In this document: positions 16,773-24,689 of the stretch, in pieces
Layout: each line of letters opens with the position of its first letter
Position numbering within the stretch: position 1 is the stretch's first letter
Assembly: GCA_942493375.1 (NCBI GenBank)
Contig: OW818698.1
Span: 4,650,001 to 4,714,000, forward strand
Source: G942493375 sp942493375
GTDB taxonomy: Bacteria; Armatimonadota; UBA5829
Length of the DNA stretch: 64,000 nucleotides
Direction: 5' to 3'
The notes under the pieces: generated by a model
What the model was told of the DNA's origin: nothing
What the model saw: only the letters and a program-made list of their open reading frames with translations
Databases searched by the model: none
Position numbers and translations under genes: made by a program

Positions 16773-18011
16773 ATGTCTGGAGCGTCTGAAGTGAAACCAA
16801 CTCCTACTCAAGCAGACGGATCTGTGCATAATACAACAGACACGTTAGAACCAGGTTCTTGGAAGATACTCGTTGTAGATGATGACATCGAGGTTCACAA
16901 GCTCACACATTTTGTTTTGTCTGGTTTTACGTACGAAAATAGACCTCTCCAACTCATCGAAGCTCATAGTTGCGAATCAGCCATAAAAATCTTGACCTCA
17001 AACTCCGATATATCACTCGTCCTTCTTGATGTTGTAATGGAAACTGACTATGCAGGACTCGAACTAGTCAAGTATATCCGGGAAGAACTTCATAACCACC
17101 TGATTCAAATAGTCCTGCGAACCGGCCAGCCTGGGCAGGCACCTGAATTTGAAGTCTTTGCCAAGTATGATATAAATGACTATAAAGAGAAGACTGAACT
17201 TACTGTAACTCGATTATTCTCCACTGTAATGAGCTCTCTCAGAGCATATAAACTGTCGAAATCACTGCAGGATTCTGTCGATCAGCTTGAACAGCGGGTT
17301 GCTGTTCGTACCAGTGAACTGGAACTAGCCAATGAAGAACTTGAGTCTTTTGTGCATACAGTCTCTCATGAACTAAGATCGCCACTTTGCTCCATACGTG
17401 GTTTCACATCAATTCTGGTGGAAGATTATGCTGAACAGATGCCTGATGACGCCCAGGACTGTCTGAGAAGGATTGCAGGAAATGCCAACCGAATGGAGTC
17501 CTTGCTGACGGGATTGTTGGAGTTCTCAAGGTTCGCATCCAGGCTTCCGCAAAATGAAAAAGTTGACTTAGGCAGATTAGCTAACCAGGCAGTAGAATCA
17601 CTTGTCGATCAGGCTTTGATATCAGGTGCTAAGATTGATGTGTTGCATCTACCGTCTTGTTTTGGTGATGCTATATTACTCAGACAGGTGTTTATAAATC
17701 TGATAAGCAACGCGATAAAGTTCTCGTCGAAAAGTGAGAATCCCAGGATTGAAGTTGGTACCAGTATAGAAGACGGAAATAACATCATATACGTCAAAGA
17801 TAATGGGATTGGATTTAATAACGAGCAGAAAGCTCATTTATTCAAGCTTTTCAGCAGACTTCACGATGAACACTCATATAAGGGTAGTGGAGTGGGCCTT
17901 GCACTTGTAGAACGCATTGTCAGGCGACATGGAGGGAAAATCTGGGCAGAGAGCTCACCTGATAAAGGCACTGTTTTTTCATTCACACTGGATCTTGATG
18001 GCACATCCTAA
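16773..18011 (+). CDS. Hybrid protein: receiver domain fused to a histidine kinase
   Basis: The order is reversed from classic hybrids. An N-terminal receiver (about 30-160) with the acidic pocket DDD and phospho-acceptor Asp86 (VLLDVVM) and an unusual LRTGQPGQAP loop is followed by a coiled coil (160-190). Then come HisKA with His199 in VSHELRSP and a HATPase domain with N, G1 (DNGIGF) and G2 (GSGVGLAL) boxes. No membrane segment is present, so it is a soluble kinase that probably receives phosphate or a signal through its receiver. GGGGTGA precedes the ATG. The c-di-GMP riboswitch lies upstream but separated by its terminator and two repeats, so riboswitch control of this gene is only a hypothesis. 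Confidence 0.88.
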   Translation: MSGASEVKPTPTQADGSVHNTTDTLEPGSWKILVVDDDIEVHKLTHFVLSGFTYENRPLQLIEAHSCESAIKILTSNSDISLVLLDVVMETDYAGLELVKYIREELHNHLIQIVLRTGQPGQAPEFEVFAKYDINDYKEKTELTVTRLFSTVMSSLRAYKLSKSLQDSVDQLEQRVAVRTSELELANEELESFVHTVSHELRSPLCSIRGFTSILVEDYAEQMPDDAQDCLRRIAGNANRMESLLTGLLEFSRFASRLPQNEKVDLGRLANQAVESLVDQALISGAKIDVLHLPSCFGDAILLRQVFINLISNAIKFSSKSENPRIEVGTSIEDGNNIIYVKDNGIGFNNEQKAHLFKLFSRLHDEHSYKGSGVGLALVERIVRRHGGKIWAESSPDKGTVFSFTLDLDGTS

Positions 18012-18313
18012 CCTCAGGGCAGATCAAACAATATCCTCAGACTATCTACCTCACACATATACTGCATTAACCAAAAAGTGTGTGTCTTAATCAATCTACG
18101 CAATTAATGTTAGATATGTTCAGGAAAGTCACAAGGCAGGCCTATCTAAACCCGTAAAATAACTATATTGCGCATACGTATATGGCGCAAGTAAAGGAAA
18201 TGCACAAATAAAATAGTTTTAGGTATAAGTACCCAGCCGTAAATACCGATACTTAGTAATATAGGGTTTGCCAATTAATATGGCGATTGCCTACATTGTC
18301 ATTGGAGGACGAT
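18012..18313. other. Intergenic stretch with one palindrome
   Basis: The 302 bases hold an operator-like palindrome at 18168-18190 (TTGCGCATA...TATGGCGCAA) and AT-rich sequence, but no gene or known RNA. GGAGG at 18304-18308 belongs to the next gene. Confidence 0.45.
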
Positions 18314-18508
18314 ATGAGAGATATCGCAGTACTAAGTAATTATGTGGATAGCCAAGCGTTTCCTTGTAGCCGGGAAGAATTGATCTGTTCAGCAGAGGAT
18401 GGTTGTGCTCCCGAAATGATCATTAATGTCTTGGAAGAGCTTCCCGATGTAAGATTCCCTGATGTGGATGCAGTTATTTGCCGGGCAAGAATGATCGAAC
18501 GATCCTAA
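18314..18508 (+). CDS. DUF2795-like small protein
   Basis: This 64-residue protein matches the DUF2795 pattern: AFPCSREELICSAEDGCAP followed by a short helix and a LPDVRFPDVDAV segment, where the family usually has FPxxKxELxxxAxxxGAP...LPDxxY. Family members are small helical proteins of unknown role in many bacteria. ATG 18314 has GGAGGA five bases upstream; the longer frame from TTG 18287 lacks a ribosome site. It stands alone between a kinase and a pirin gene. Confidence 0.75.
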   Translation: MRDIAVLSNYVDSQAFPCSREELICSAEDGCAPEMIINVLEELPDVRFPDVDAVICRARMIERS

Positions 18509-18531
18509 TATGTAATAATATGCCATATTTG

Positions 18532-18555
18532 CAGGTAGATCTCTGTGTCTACCTG
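18532..18555 (+). terminator. Hairpin after the DUF2795-like gene
   Basis: An eight-base-pair stem CAGGTAGA/TCTACCTG with an eight-base loop lies 24 bases after the stop. It lacks a U-tract, so it may be a transcript-end stabiliser rather than a true terminator. Confidence 0.45.
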
Positions 18556-18804
18556 TACGCATTCTCCTAACCACACTGCCCCTTGATCTCGTGTTCACAG
18601 ACGTCATTCCCTGGCAGAGCATTCATTCCAATTCCTCTTGGGTTTTTCTCACGTAAATATTAATCCTGATATATACCCCATGATTCAACCGTTTTTCATA
18701 TAGACATACAGGGTATAAGACGAATATACATTATCTTGTCTACTGATCTTGCGTTTGACGCCATATTTAGCAGGATTACATATAAGAAAGCTGAGGTGGC
18801 AGGC

Positions 18805-19554
18805 ATGATTGCGTTGATAGACTCAAGCCAGAGACACTTTTCTGATTTTGACTGGTTAAAGACTTACTGGTTATTCTCGTTTGCCGACTACTACGATCCA
18901 ACTAACATACAGTTCGGTGCATTACGGGTCTATAATGATGATGTTGTGGAGCCCGGTACCGGATTTCCTACACATCCGCACAAGGAGATGGAGATCATCA
19001 CAATACCCCTGAGCGGTAGAATGACTCATGCTGATAGTATGGGCAATGAGATAACCATTGAAACCGGAGACGTCCAGCGGATGTCTGCTGGAACCGGCTT
19101 GACTCACTCCGAATACAATCTGGGTAATGAGCCTGTGCATTTCTATCAGATATGGATTTTCCCGGATACATTGAAACTCAATCCAACATATGACCAGAGA
19201 CACTATCATCCTGATACATGGACTAACAGACTTGGAGTAATTGCATCAGGACAGGGCATTAAGGATGTCGTTACTTTCCACACAGATGCATCTATCTATC
19301 GGTGCAAACTGGAGTCAGGTAGCAATGTACAGCATGAGATAGTAGATACACGCAGGGCATTTCTCTACTTGACCAGTGGTATTATCATTGTGAATGGTGT
19401 AAAAGCCGAACAGGGAGATCAGATCCGTATGGATGAACAGGATGGAATTGATATAAAGGCAGAGAAGGATGCTGAGTTTATCCTGATCGATGTCCCGTCC
19501 TGTAAGGGATATGGTTATGATAGCGATACTTTGAAAGGTGGTCGTTGGAGATAA
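18805..19554 (+). CDS. Pirin family bicupin
   Basis: The start at ATG 18805 gives the standard pirin opening: a short strand, then HFSDFDWLKTYWLFSFADYYDP. The metal site is intact, with HPHKEMEIITI and GLTHSEYN supplying the His/His/Glu/His set. Length (249) fits the shorter bacterial pirins (YhaK/YhhW-like), of which YhhW degrades quercetin; the natural substrate here is unknown. An in-frame start at 18736 would add 23 residues not seen in the family. GAGGTGG precedes the chosen start. Confidence 0.92.
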   Translation: MIALIDSSQRHFSDFDWLKTYWLFSFADYYDPTNIQFGALRVYNDDVVEPGTGFPTHPHKEMEIITIPLSGRMTHADSMGNEITIETGDVQRMSAGTGLTHSEYNLGNEPVHFYQIWIFPDTLKLNPTYDQRHYHPDTWTNRLGVIASGQGIKDVVTFHTDASIYRCKLESGSNVQHEIVDTRRAFLYLTSGIIIVNGVKAEQGDQIRMDEQDGIDIKAEKDAEFILIDVPSCKGYGYDSDTLKGGRWR

Positions 19555-19612
19555 GAGGAATCCATGTTCTGTATGTCTAATTGGAAGATATTAGACTTTT
19601 TGGAGGTAACCT

Positions 19613-20260
19613 ATGGCCGACCTGATTGAGTTTGGGGGCAATTACAGTGATCTTAGTACCGATAAGGGCTTTCAATATGAGTTTCATTGCCAGAGATGTA
19701 ACACGGCATTTCGAACAAGGTTTCAGACTTCAGCAGCCGGGACAGCATCAAGTGTATTAGAAGCTGCCAGCGGTTTTCTGGGTGGTATATTCAGCAAAGT
19801 TGCTGATTTAGGTGAATCAGTCAGGTCAGCGGCCTGGGAAAAGGCGCATGATGAAGCCTTTTCTAAAGCCTGGGATGAAGCCAAAGAGAATTTCTATCAG
19901 TGCCCAAACTGTACTAAGTGGGTCTGCAAGAAAAGCTGCGAAAATACCAAGAAAGGCCTGTGCAAAGACTGTGCTCCCGACCTTGGTGTGACGATGGCTG
20001 CTGCCCAGTCTGAAAAGTCAGTCGAAGAGATATATGCCCACGCTGCTATGGCAGAAGAAGACAAAAAACTTGGAGCTGAAAACTGGAGAGACGGTATCAG
20101 GGCTACATGTCCTCAGTGCGGGGCCACTCAGGCTACAAATGCCAAATTCTGCGCTGAATGTGGAGCATCCGTAAAAGCAGCCCATTGCACACAGTGTGGA
20201 GGCAAACTTGCCCCGAATGCAAAATTCTGCCCCGACTGCGGCGTCAAAGTCGGAGAATAA
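19613..20260 (+). CDS. Zinc-ribbon protein with helical middle
   Basis: This 215-residue soluble protein carries several zinc knuckles: CQRC near residue 26, a CPNC...C...CKDC group (about 101-122), and two C-terminal ribbons of the CPQCG...CAECG and CTQCG...CPDCG type. Between them is a helical region rich in Ala/Glu/Lys (ARSAAWEKAHDEAFSKAWDEA style). GGAGGT lies 6-7 bases before the ATG. Double C-terminal ribbons of this kind usually act as protein interaction modules; no enzymatic function can be assigned. It ends just before a repeat of the GTCATTCTGAAC family. Confidence 0.8.
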   Translation: MADLIEFGGNYSDLSTDKGFQYEFHCQRCNTAFRTRFQTSAAGTASSVLEAASGFLGGIFSKVADLGESVRSAAWEKAHDEAFSKAWDEAKENFYQCPNCTKWVCKKSCENTKKGLCKDCAPDLGVTMAAAQSEKSVEEIYAHAAMAEEDKKLGAENWRDGIRATCPQCGATQATNAKFCAECGASVKAAHCTQCGGKLAPNAKFCPDCGVKVGE

Positions 20261-20264
20261 CTTC

Positions 20265-20374
20265 ATTGTCATTCTAATCCAACATATGTCATTCTGAATG
20301 AAATGAAGAATCTCGGTATGGTATAAATAGTCGCTTGATAAAAGCAGATTCTTCACTGCGTTCAGAATGACACA
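20265..20374. repeat. GTCATTCTGAAC-type inverted repeat
   Basis: GTCATTCTGAATGAAATGAAGAATC on the left pairs with GATTCTTCACTGCGTTCAGAATGAC on the right, giving a long imperfect hairpin. A short extra GTCATTCT copy lies at its left edge. It is placed immediately after a stop codon. Confidence 0.85.
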
Positions 20375-20392
20375 CATTTTCTGGAGGTTGTA

Positions 20393-21298
20393 ATGTATTT
20401 GACCGGATTTGCAGACGAAGCTGCTGCTGATTTTGATGGACAGATAAGAGCCACTAAAGCCCTTGGCTGGAGCAATATTGAGTCTCGAAATATAGATGGT
20501 AAAAACATTCACGATATATCCGATGAAGATTTCGATATCGTATATGGTAAATTGCAGGATGCCGGAGTTAAGATCAACTGCTTCGGCAGCGCTATCGGCA
20601 ATTGGGCCAAGAAGATAGATGAGCCCTTCGATTCTTCTCTTGCTGAATCCAAACGAGCCATAGTCCGCATGAAAAAGCTCGGAACAAAACTCATCCGCAT
20701 AATGAGCTTTGCTGTTTTGCCGGACCGTGGTCCTGATGATCAGATGGAAGAAGAGCGCTTTACCAGAGTCCGCGAACTTCAGAAGATGTTTTCAGATGAA
20801 GGTCTGACACCGGTCCATGAGAATTGTATGAACTATGGTGGTATGGGTTGGACATATACAAAGAAGCTTATCGAGAACGTTCCTGGCCTCAAACTGGTTT
20901 TCGATACAGGCAATCCGGTCGCTTCACTGGACAGAGTGAAAAACGATCCCCAGTCCAGGCAGTCATCATGGGACTTCTACTATCATGTCCGTGAACACGT
21001 TGAGTATGTCCATATAAAGGACGGATATTGGGACTCTGAAAAGGACCAGGCCGTATTTACTCATCCTGGCTACGGGCAGGGAGATATCCCTCTGATCCTG
21101 CGTGATCTTATCACCAGAGGTTACCAGGGAGGTATATCCATAGAACCTCACATAGCTGTGGTCTTTCACGATGAATCAATCAAGAGCTCAGACCAGGTAA
21201 GGTTCGACACCTATGTAGATTATGGCCGAAGAATGGAATGGCTAATATCCCAAATAAAATCCGACCTAAAATCCGGAATGCCCGGCTTCGGTGGTTAG
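20393..21298 (+). CDS. Sugar phosphate isomerase/epimerase-like TIM barrel
   Basis: This protein belongs to the xylose isomerase-like TIM barrel superfamily. It opens with MYLTGFADEAAADFDGQI and has the expected metal-site acids and histidines: HEN, VFDTGNP, YVHIKDG and a late SIEPH. Such enzymes interconvert keto and aldo sugars or epimerise them; the substrate cannot be read from sequence. GGAGG lies 6 bases before the ATG. A Gfo/Idh/MocA oxidoreductase lies 1.5 kb away, a common functional partner in inositol or sugar catabolism. No signal peptide, so it is cytoplasmic. Confidence 0.88.
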   Translation: MYLTGFADEAAADFDGQIRATKALGWSNIESRNIDGKNIHDISDEDFDIVYGKLQDAGVKINCFGSAIGNWAKKIDEPFDSSLAESKRAIVRMKKLGTKLIRIMSFAVLPDRGPDDQMEEERFTRVRELQKMFSDEGLTPVHENCMNYGGMGWTYTKKLIENVPGLKLVFDTGNPVASLDRVKNDPQSRQSSWDFYYHVREHVEYVHIKDGYWDSEKDQAVFTHPGYGQGDIPLILRDLITRGYQGGISIEPHIAVVFHDESIKSSDQVRFDTYVDYGRRMEWLISQIKSDLKSGMPGFGG

Positions 21299-21322
21299 TC
21301 TACACTATTAACAAAAACAAGT

Positions 21323-21373
21323 TATCCTCGATGAATTGCGATTTACATTTGCAACTCATCGAGGATATTCTTT
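21323..21373. terminator. Bidirectional terminator between convergent genes
   Basis: A 12-base-pair stem TATCCTCGATGA/TCATCGAGGATA (21323-21334 and 21356-21367), extended by TTGC/GCAA, is followed by TTCTTT. The reverse strand follows the stem with AACTTGTTTTTGTT. It serves both the isomerase-like gene and the GH5 gene. Confidence 0.8.
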
Positions 21374-21374
21374 C

Positions 21375-21433
21375 CTAAAGTCTAAAGTCTAAAGTCTAAA
21401 GTCTAAAGTCTAAAGTCTAAAGTCTAAAGTCTA
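21375..21433. repeat. Tandem heptanucleotide array (TCTAAAG)
   Basis: Seven perfect TCTAAAG units with a partial unit on each side occupy about 59 bases in the spacer between convergent genes. This is a slippage-prone microsatellite with no spacers. Confidence 0.97.
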
Positions 21434-21459
21434 TCCCTTCATCATTCATAATTCATACT

Positions 21460-22641
21460 TCATAATTTCCCTTCGATCCTCTTGTTCGCTTCAGATATCT
21501 CATCCAGTACAAATGATCTGGCATTCGTCGCAGTTACGTTCCAGTCTGTATCCTGAGGACTAAAGTCATAGACCCACATCATCGATAGCGGAACTCCGAC
21601 TTTTTCTATTGCCATTATTATATCGTGGAAGTCCTTTTTGGCTTGATCCGGATTCTTGCCGTCTGACGCTCCAAACTCTCCGACTACCAGTGGCTTCCCT
21701 GCCTTACGAGCAGCTTCCATACTTAATGTAAGATGCTCTTGCACAGTCAGCTTGCGTCCGAATCTGTCCAGTTCGCCCAGGTAGAAATGTCCGCACAATG
21801 TATTCACGGGGTCCGGATTGTCGTTTTTGAACATCAGTGCAAACTGCTCCTCGGTATCCTGCGTCCAGTTGTGCTCAGTCATCTGATGGTATGCAGACTG
21901 CCTGGGGAAGCTGCTGCCGGTAATGATCACCCGGGTCTTGTCGTATTTACGGATTTCGGTTGCAAACAGCCTCAAAGTGTTGCGCATTATATCGTGAGTA
22001 ATCTCATCGCGTGCGCTGCGTGTCTTTGGAGTTCCGAGATCAGGGACAACCGGTGGCCGCCAATCCGATGCATTTGGAAGGTCAGCATTCAGGTTGATTT
22101 CATTACCAAACTCCCAACCCCAGATAGCTTTAGATTTACCATATCTGGTGACCATCTCTTTGACGAATGTCCGCATGAACGCATTTGTCTTGCTGTTTGG
22201 ATTTGCCCACTGGTCCATAGGTTCTCCGACCATGTCCGGAACTGTGGAAAAACAGAAGAACATACTGGGTATAATGCCGATCCCATACTTTTCAGCGGAC
22301 TTTACAACCCCGTCCATTCGTTTAAAGTATTCTGCTCTGTTTGTATTGTATAGAGCATTTTCTTTCGGCCAATATCCCATAGCCCACATTCTGACATATG
22401 GTATTCCTTTGTCTTTAAGGACTTTGAAACCGGCATTGTAGCTAGTATCGTTGGGATTATTGAGAACCCGGGTGAATGCACTGACATAATTCACCCCTAT
22501 CGCGCGGTAGGGTTTACCAGCTCGCATGACTATTCCTTCAGGAGAGACTGTCAAGCCAGGGGGATTTGCTGCCAATGCTGCAGTTATACACATCGGTAAC
22601 GCTATCGCTATGAGCAGTAGCATAAAAAGTCTTATGTTCAT
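21460..22641 (-). CDS. Exported GH5-like cellulase/mannanase family protein
   Basis: A signal peptide (MNIRLFMLLLIAIALPMCITAALA) precedes a TIM-barrel glycoside hydrolase. The clan GH-A acid/base lies in GWEFGNEINL (Glu181) and the nucleophile in VVGEFGASDG (Glu322). A MWAMGYWP segment and a conserved Arg in YVRMW near the start fit GH5. AGAGGAG precedes the ATG on the minus strand. The substrate is probably a beta-linked glucan or mannan, released outside the cytoplasm. It is the only gene on the minus strand for a long distance and converges with the isomerase-like gene. Confidence 0.87.
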   Translation of the reverse strand: MNIRLFMLLLIAIALPMCITAALAANPPGLTVSPEGIVMRAGKPYRAIGVNYVSAFTRVLNNPNDTSYNAGFKVLKDKGIPYVRMWAMGYWPKENALYNTNRAEYFKRMDGVVKSAEKYGIGIIPSMFFCFSTVPDMVGEPMDQWANPNSKTNAFMRTFVKEMVTRYGKSKAIWGWEFGNEINLNADLPNASDWRPPVVPDLGTPKTRSARDEITHDIMRNTLRLFATEIRKYDKTRVIITGSSFPRQSAYHQMTEHNWTQDTEEQFALMFKNDNPDPVNTLCGHFYLGELDRFGRKLTVQEHLTLSMEAARKAGKPLVVGEFGASDGKNPDQAKKDFHDIIMAIEKVGVPLSMMWVYDFSPQDTDWNVTATNARSFVLDEISEANKRIEGKL

Positions 22642-22728
22642 TTAAATCTCCTCTTTAAGTGTCTTTACAACTAAACAAGTTAATTATGCATTGTAATATG
22701 AATCTAGTGCAAATAGATAGCGATTTAG

Positions 22729-22737
22729 TGTTATAAT
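22729..22737 (+). promoter_or_regulatory. Extended -10 promoter for the Gfo/Idh/MocA gene
   Basis: TGTTATAAT is a TGnTATAAT extended -10 sequence about 60 bases before the ATG. No good -35 box is visible, as is usual for this class. Confidence 0.5.
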
Positions 22738-22797
22738 GCGAGATATTGGAAATGGAATCCAATCTCCAACTTCCAACTTCTAGTCCGGAGGATGTAC

Positions 22798-23853
22798 ATG
22801 ATTAAAATAGCGATTATCGGAACCGGCGGTATGGCTAATGCCCATGTTGCTGAGTTTGCAAAACTTGATTACTGTAAGATTACCGCCTGCAGCGACATAG
22901 TTCCAGGTAGAGCTGAGGAATTTGCCCAGAGGCATAATATACCTTCTTACTATGAGAGTACCGAAGTATTGCTGGCCAATGAGGAACTGGATGCAGTCTC
23001 CATAGTTACACCCGATCAGCACCACAAAGAGCCGGTACTTATGGCAATTGACCGTGGACTGCATGTAATGTGCGAAAAACCACTGGCATTTACACTTGCT
23101 GATGCTCGAGAGATGGCTAAAGCAGCAAAAGATAAGGGTATATTCACAGCCGTTAATTTTGCACGGCGCAATACCGGATCAGCTCAGGAAGCAGCAAGAA
23201 TCGCTCAGTCCGGTGACTTGGGCAGGATTCTGCATGTGCAGTGCACATATCTGCAGGCCTGGCTTGCAACCAACCAATGGGGAGACTGGCGTGAGACTCC
23301 TGCATTTTTGTGGAGAATGAGCACCAAACACGGCAGCGCTGGAGCCCTTGGGGACATTGGAGTTCACATATACGATCTTGCGACATTTGCAGCTGGCGAT
23401 ATCACCGAAATATGCTGCGATCTCAAGACATTCAAGAAGGATATCGACAGTCAGGGAGACTATGTGTTCGATGCCAATGACAGCTTCATTGCAGCAGTAA
23501 GATTTGCCAATGGTGCAATCGGAGTCATACAGGCTTCCCGCTGGTGTGCTGGTGATGTAAATACAGTGACCCTAAAAGTAAGTGGAGACAAAGGTTCACT
23601 CGATTACCAGGAGTTCAGACCGGATGGCAAGGACTTGTCGGTGTGCATGGGTGATGACATCCATTCATCTCCTCCGGTATGGAAACCAGTGGACTGTCCG
23701 GAAACCAAGAGCACTTATGAGCGCTTCGCTGAATCAATCCGCGATGGAGTCCAGGGACAGACCAGCTTTGATGGCGCTGTAAAAGTGCAGTCCTACCTGG
23801 AACACAGCTTCATCTCCTACAAAGAAGGTGGATTCGTTAAAGTAGAGTTCTAA
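22798..23853 (+). CDS. Gfo/Idh/MocA family NAD(P)-dependent oxidoreductase
   Basis: The N-terminal Rossmann fold starts MIKIAIIGTGGMANAH, with the GxGxxA-like nucleotide loop. The family marker EKP (CEKPLA, near residue 94) supplies the catalytic Lys, and GDIGVHIYDLA gives the conserved Asp/His pair. Members oxidise or isomerise sugars, inositols or amino sugars; this one is unassigned. ATG 22798 is preferred to ATG 22792 because GGAGG lies just upstream and would touch the earlier start. Its stop codon coincides with the left end of a palindromic repeat. Confidence 0.93.
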   Translation: MIKIAIIGTGGMANAHVAEFAKLDYCKITACSDIVPGRAEEFAQRHNIPSYYESTEVLLANEELDAVSIVTPDQHHKEPVLMAIDRGLHVMCEKPLAFTLADAREMAKAAKDKGIFTAVNFARRNTGSAQEAARIAQSGDLGRILHVQCTYLQAWLATNQWGDWRETPAFLWRMSTKHGSAGALGDIGVHIYDLATFAAGDITEICCDLKTFKKDIDSQGDYVFDANDSFIAAVRFANGAIGVIQASRWCAGDVNTVTLKVSGDKGSLDYQEFRPDGKDLSVCMGDDIHSSPPVWKPVDCPETKSTYERFAESIRDGVQGQTSFDGAVKVQSYLEHSFISYKEGGFVKVEF

Positions 23854-23930
23854 CCCGCTTTATTCACCAAGCTTCGCTTTTACCTGGCAGTAAAGGTAAA
23901 AGCTGAGTTAATCATGAATAATGCGGGCTA
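23852..23930 (+). repeat. CCGC...GCGGG palindromic element, best-preserved copy
   Basis: Outer arms AACCCGCTTTATTCACC and GAATAATGCGGGCTA enclose a perfect inner pair, GCTTTTACC and GGTAAAAGC, around TGGCAGTAAA. The element begins inside the stop codon of the oxidoreductase gene. The inner-arm changes relative to the copy at 16589 keep base pairing, so the hairpin seems to be maintained. Confidence 0.9.
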
Positions 23931-23977
23931 AAGAAGAAACGAGTGGGGTATTACCAACGAATATGGAGGGTGAAACA

Positions 23978-24523
23978 ATGTGCAATAGAAGCAAATTCAA
24001 TATTTGTGTTCAGGCGATACTTGGCTTATTGCTTGTCTGTATTGCTGTCGCAGCTTTTGGTAAAACATCTCTTGTAATTGTGAGCTCAGCATTTAAGCAC
24101 AATGGGATGATACCAAAGAAGTACTCCGGTTATGGAAAGAACATCTCGCCACCGTTGAAATGGTCAGGAGTTCCTGCAAAGGTCAAGAGTTTCGCGCTCA
24201 TATGCGACGACCCTGATGCGCCTGGTGGAACTTTTGTGCACTGGGTGATGTTCAACATTCCAGCGTCTGCACGTTCACTTAAAGAGAACCTGCCAAAAAC
24301 CGATACACTACCTGATGGCACAATTCAGGGAGTAAATGATACTGGCAGTAATGGATATTATGGCCCGGAGCCTCCCAGCGGGACACACCGGTATATGTTC
24401 AAGCTGTATGCCTTGTCCATTGAACTGGATCTTCAACCAAGCGCTTCCAAAACAGATCTGGTAAAAGCAATGAAAGGCAAAATACTAGCTCAGACAGTCC
24501 TGATAGGCAAATACAAAAAGTAA
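23978..24523 (+). CDS. Exported YbhB/YbcL-type PEBP family protein
   Basis: A signal peptide (hydrophobic core ILGLLLVCIAVAAFG) is followed by a phosphatidylethanolamine-binding-protein fold. The two ligand-pocket motifs are present: DDPDAPGGTFVHWVMFNIP and GPEPPSGTHRYMFKLYAL. Bacterial members are compared with Raf kinase inhibitor protein, but their own function is poorly known. ATG 23978 is preceded by GGAGGGTGA; the upstream in-frame start at 23921 lies in the repeat. The leader places the protein outside the cytoplasm. Confidence 0.92.
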   Translation: MCNRSKFNICVQAILGLLLVCIAVAAFGKTSLVIVSSAFKHNGMIPKKYSGYGKNISPPLKWSGVPAKVKSFALICDDPDAPGGTFVHWVMFNIPASARSLKENLPKTDTLPDGTIQGVNDTGSNGYYGPEPPSGTHRYMFKLYALSIELDLQPSASKTDLVKAMKGKILAQTVLIGKYKK

Positions 24524-24531
24524 TCCCACCT

Positions 24532-24627
24532 GGGCACGCCGAACCCCAGTTCGGCCTGCCCCCAGGGACCGTCACACTCCAGTGTGGCCTGTCTTTCTAG
24601 AGGTTGCTGCGTCTACACAGCAACCTC
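24532..24627 (+). terminator. Array of three hairpins after the PEBP gene
   Basis: Three consecutive inverted repeats occur: GGGCAcGCCGAAC/GTTCGGCcTGCCC (24532-24561), CACACT/AGTGTG (24573-24586) and GAGGTTGCTG/CAGCAACCTC (24600-24627). The first two share a short CC-containing loop. There is no U-tract after the last one. They probably mark the transcript end and precede the radical SAM gene. Confidence 0.6.
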
Positions 24628-24689
24628 AGAATATTGCTAGAATTGTTCAACACAGGAATAATCCCCCAAATAGTAGAATGTAATACTCA

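Noticed and set aside
21375..21433. Tandem repeats as a CRISPR array
   Set aside because: Units are seven bases with no spacers and no cas genes are nearby.
21733..22353. Long plus-strand open frame of 206 codons
   Set aside because: It lies entirely opposite the GH5 gene, has no family resemblance or ribosome site, and the minus-strand reading has a full leader and catalytic motifs.
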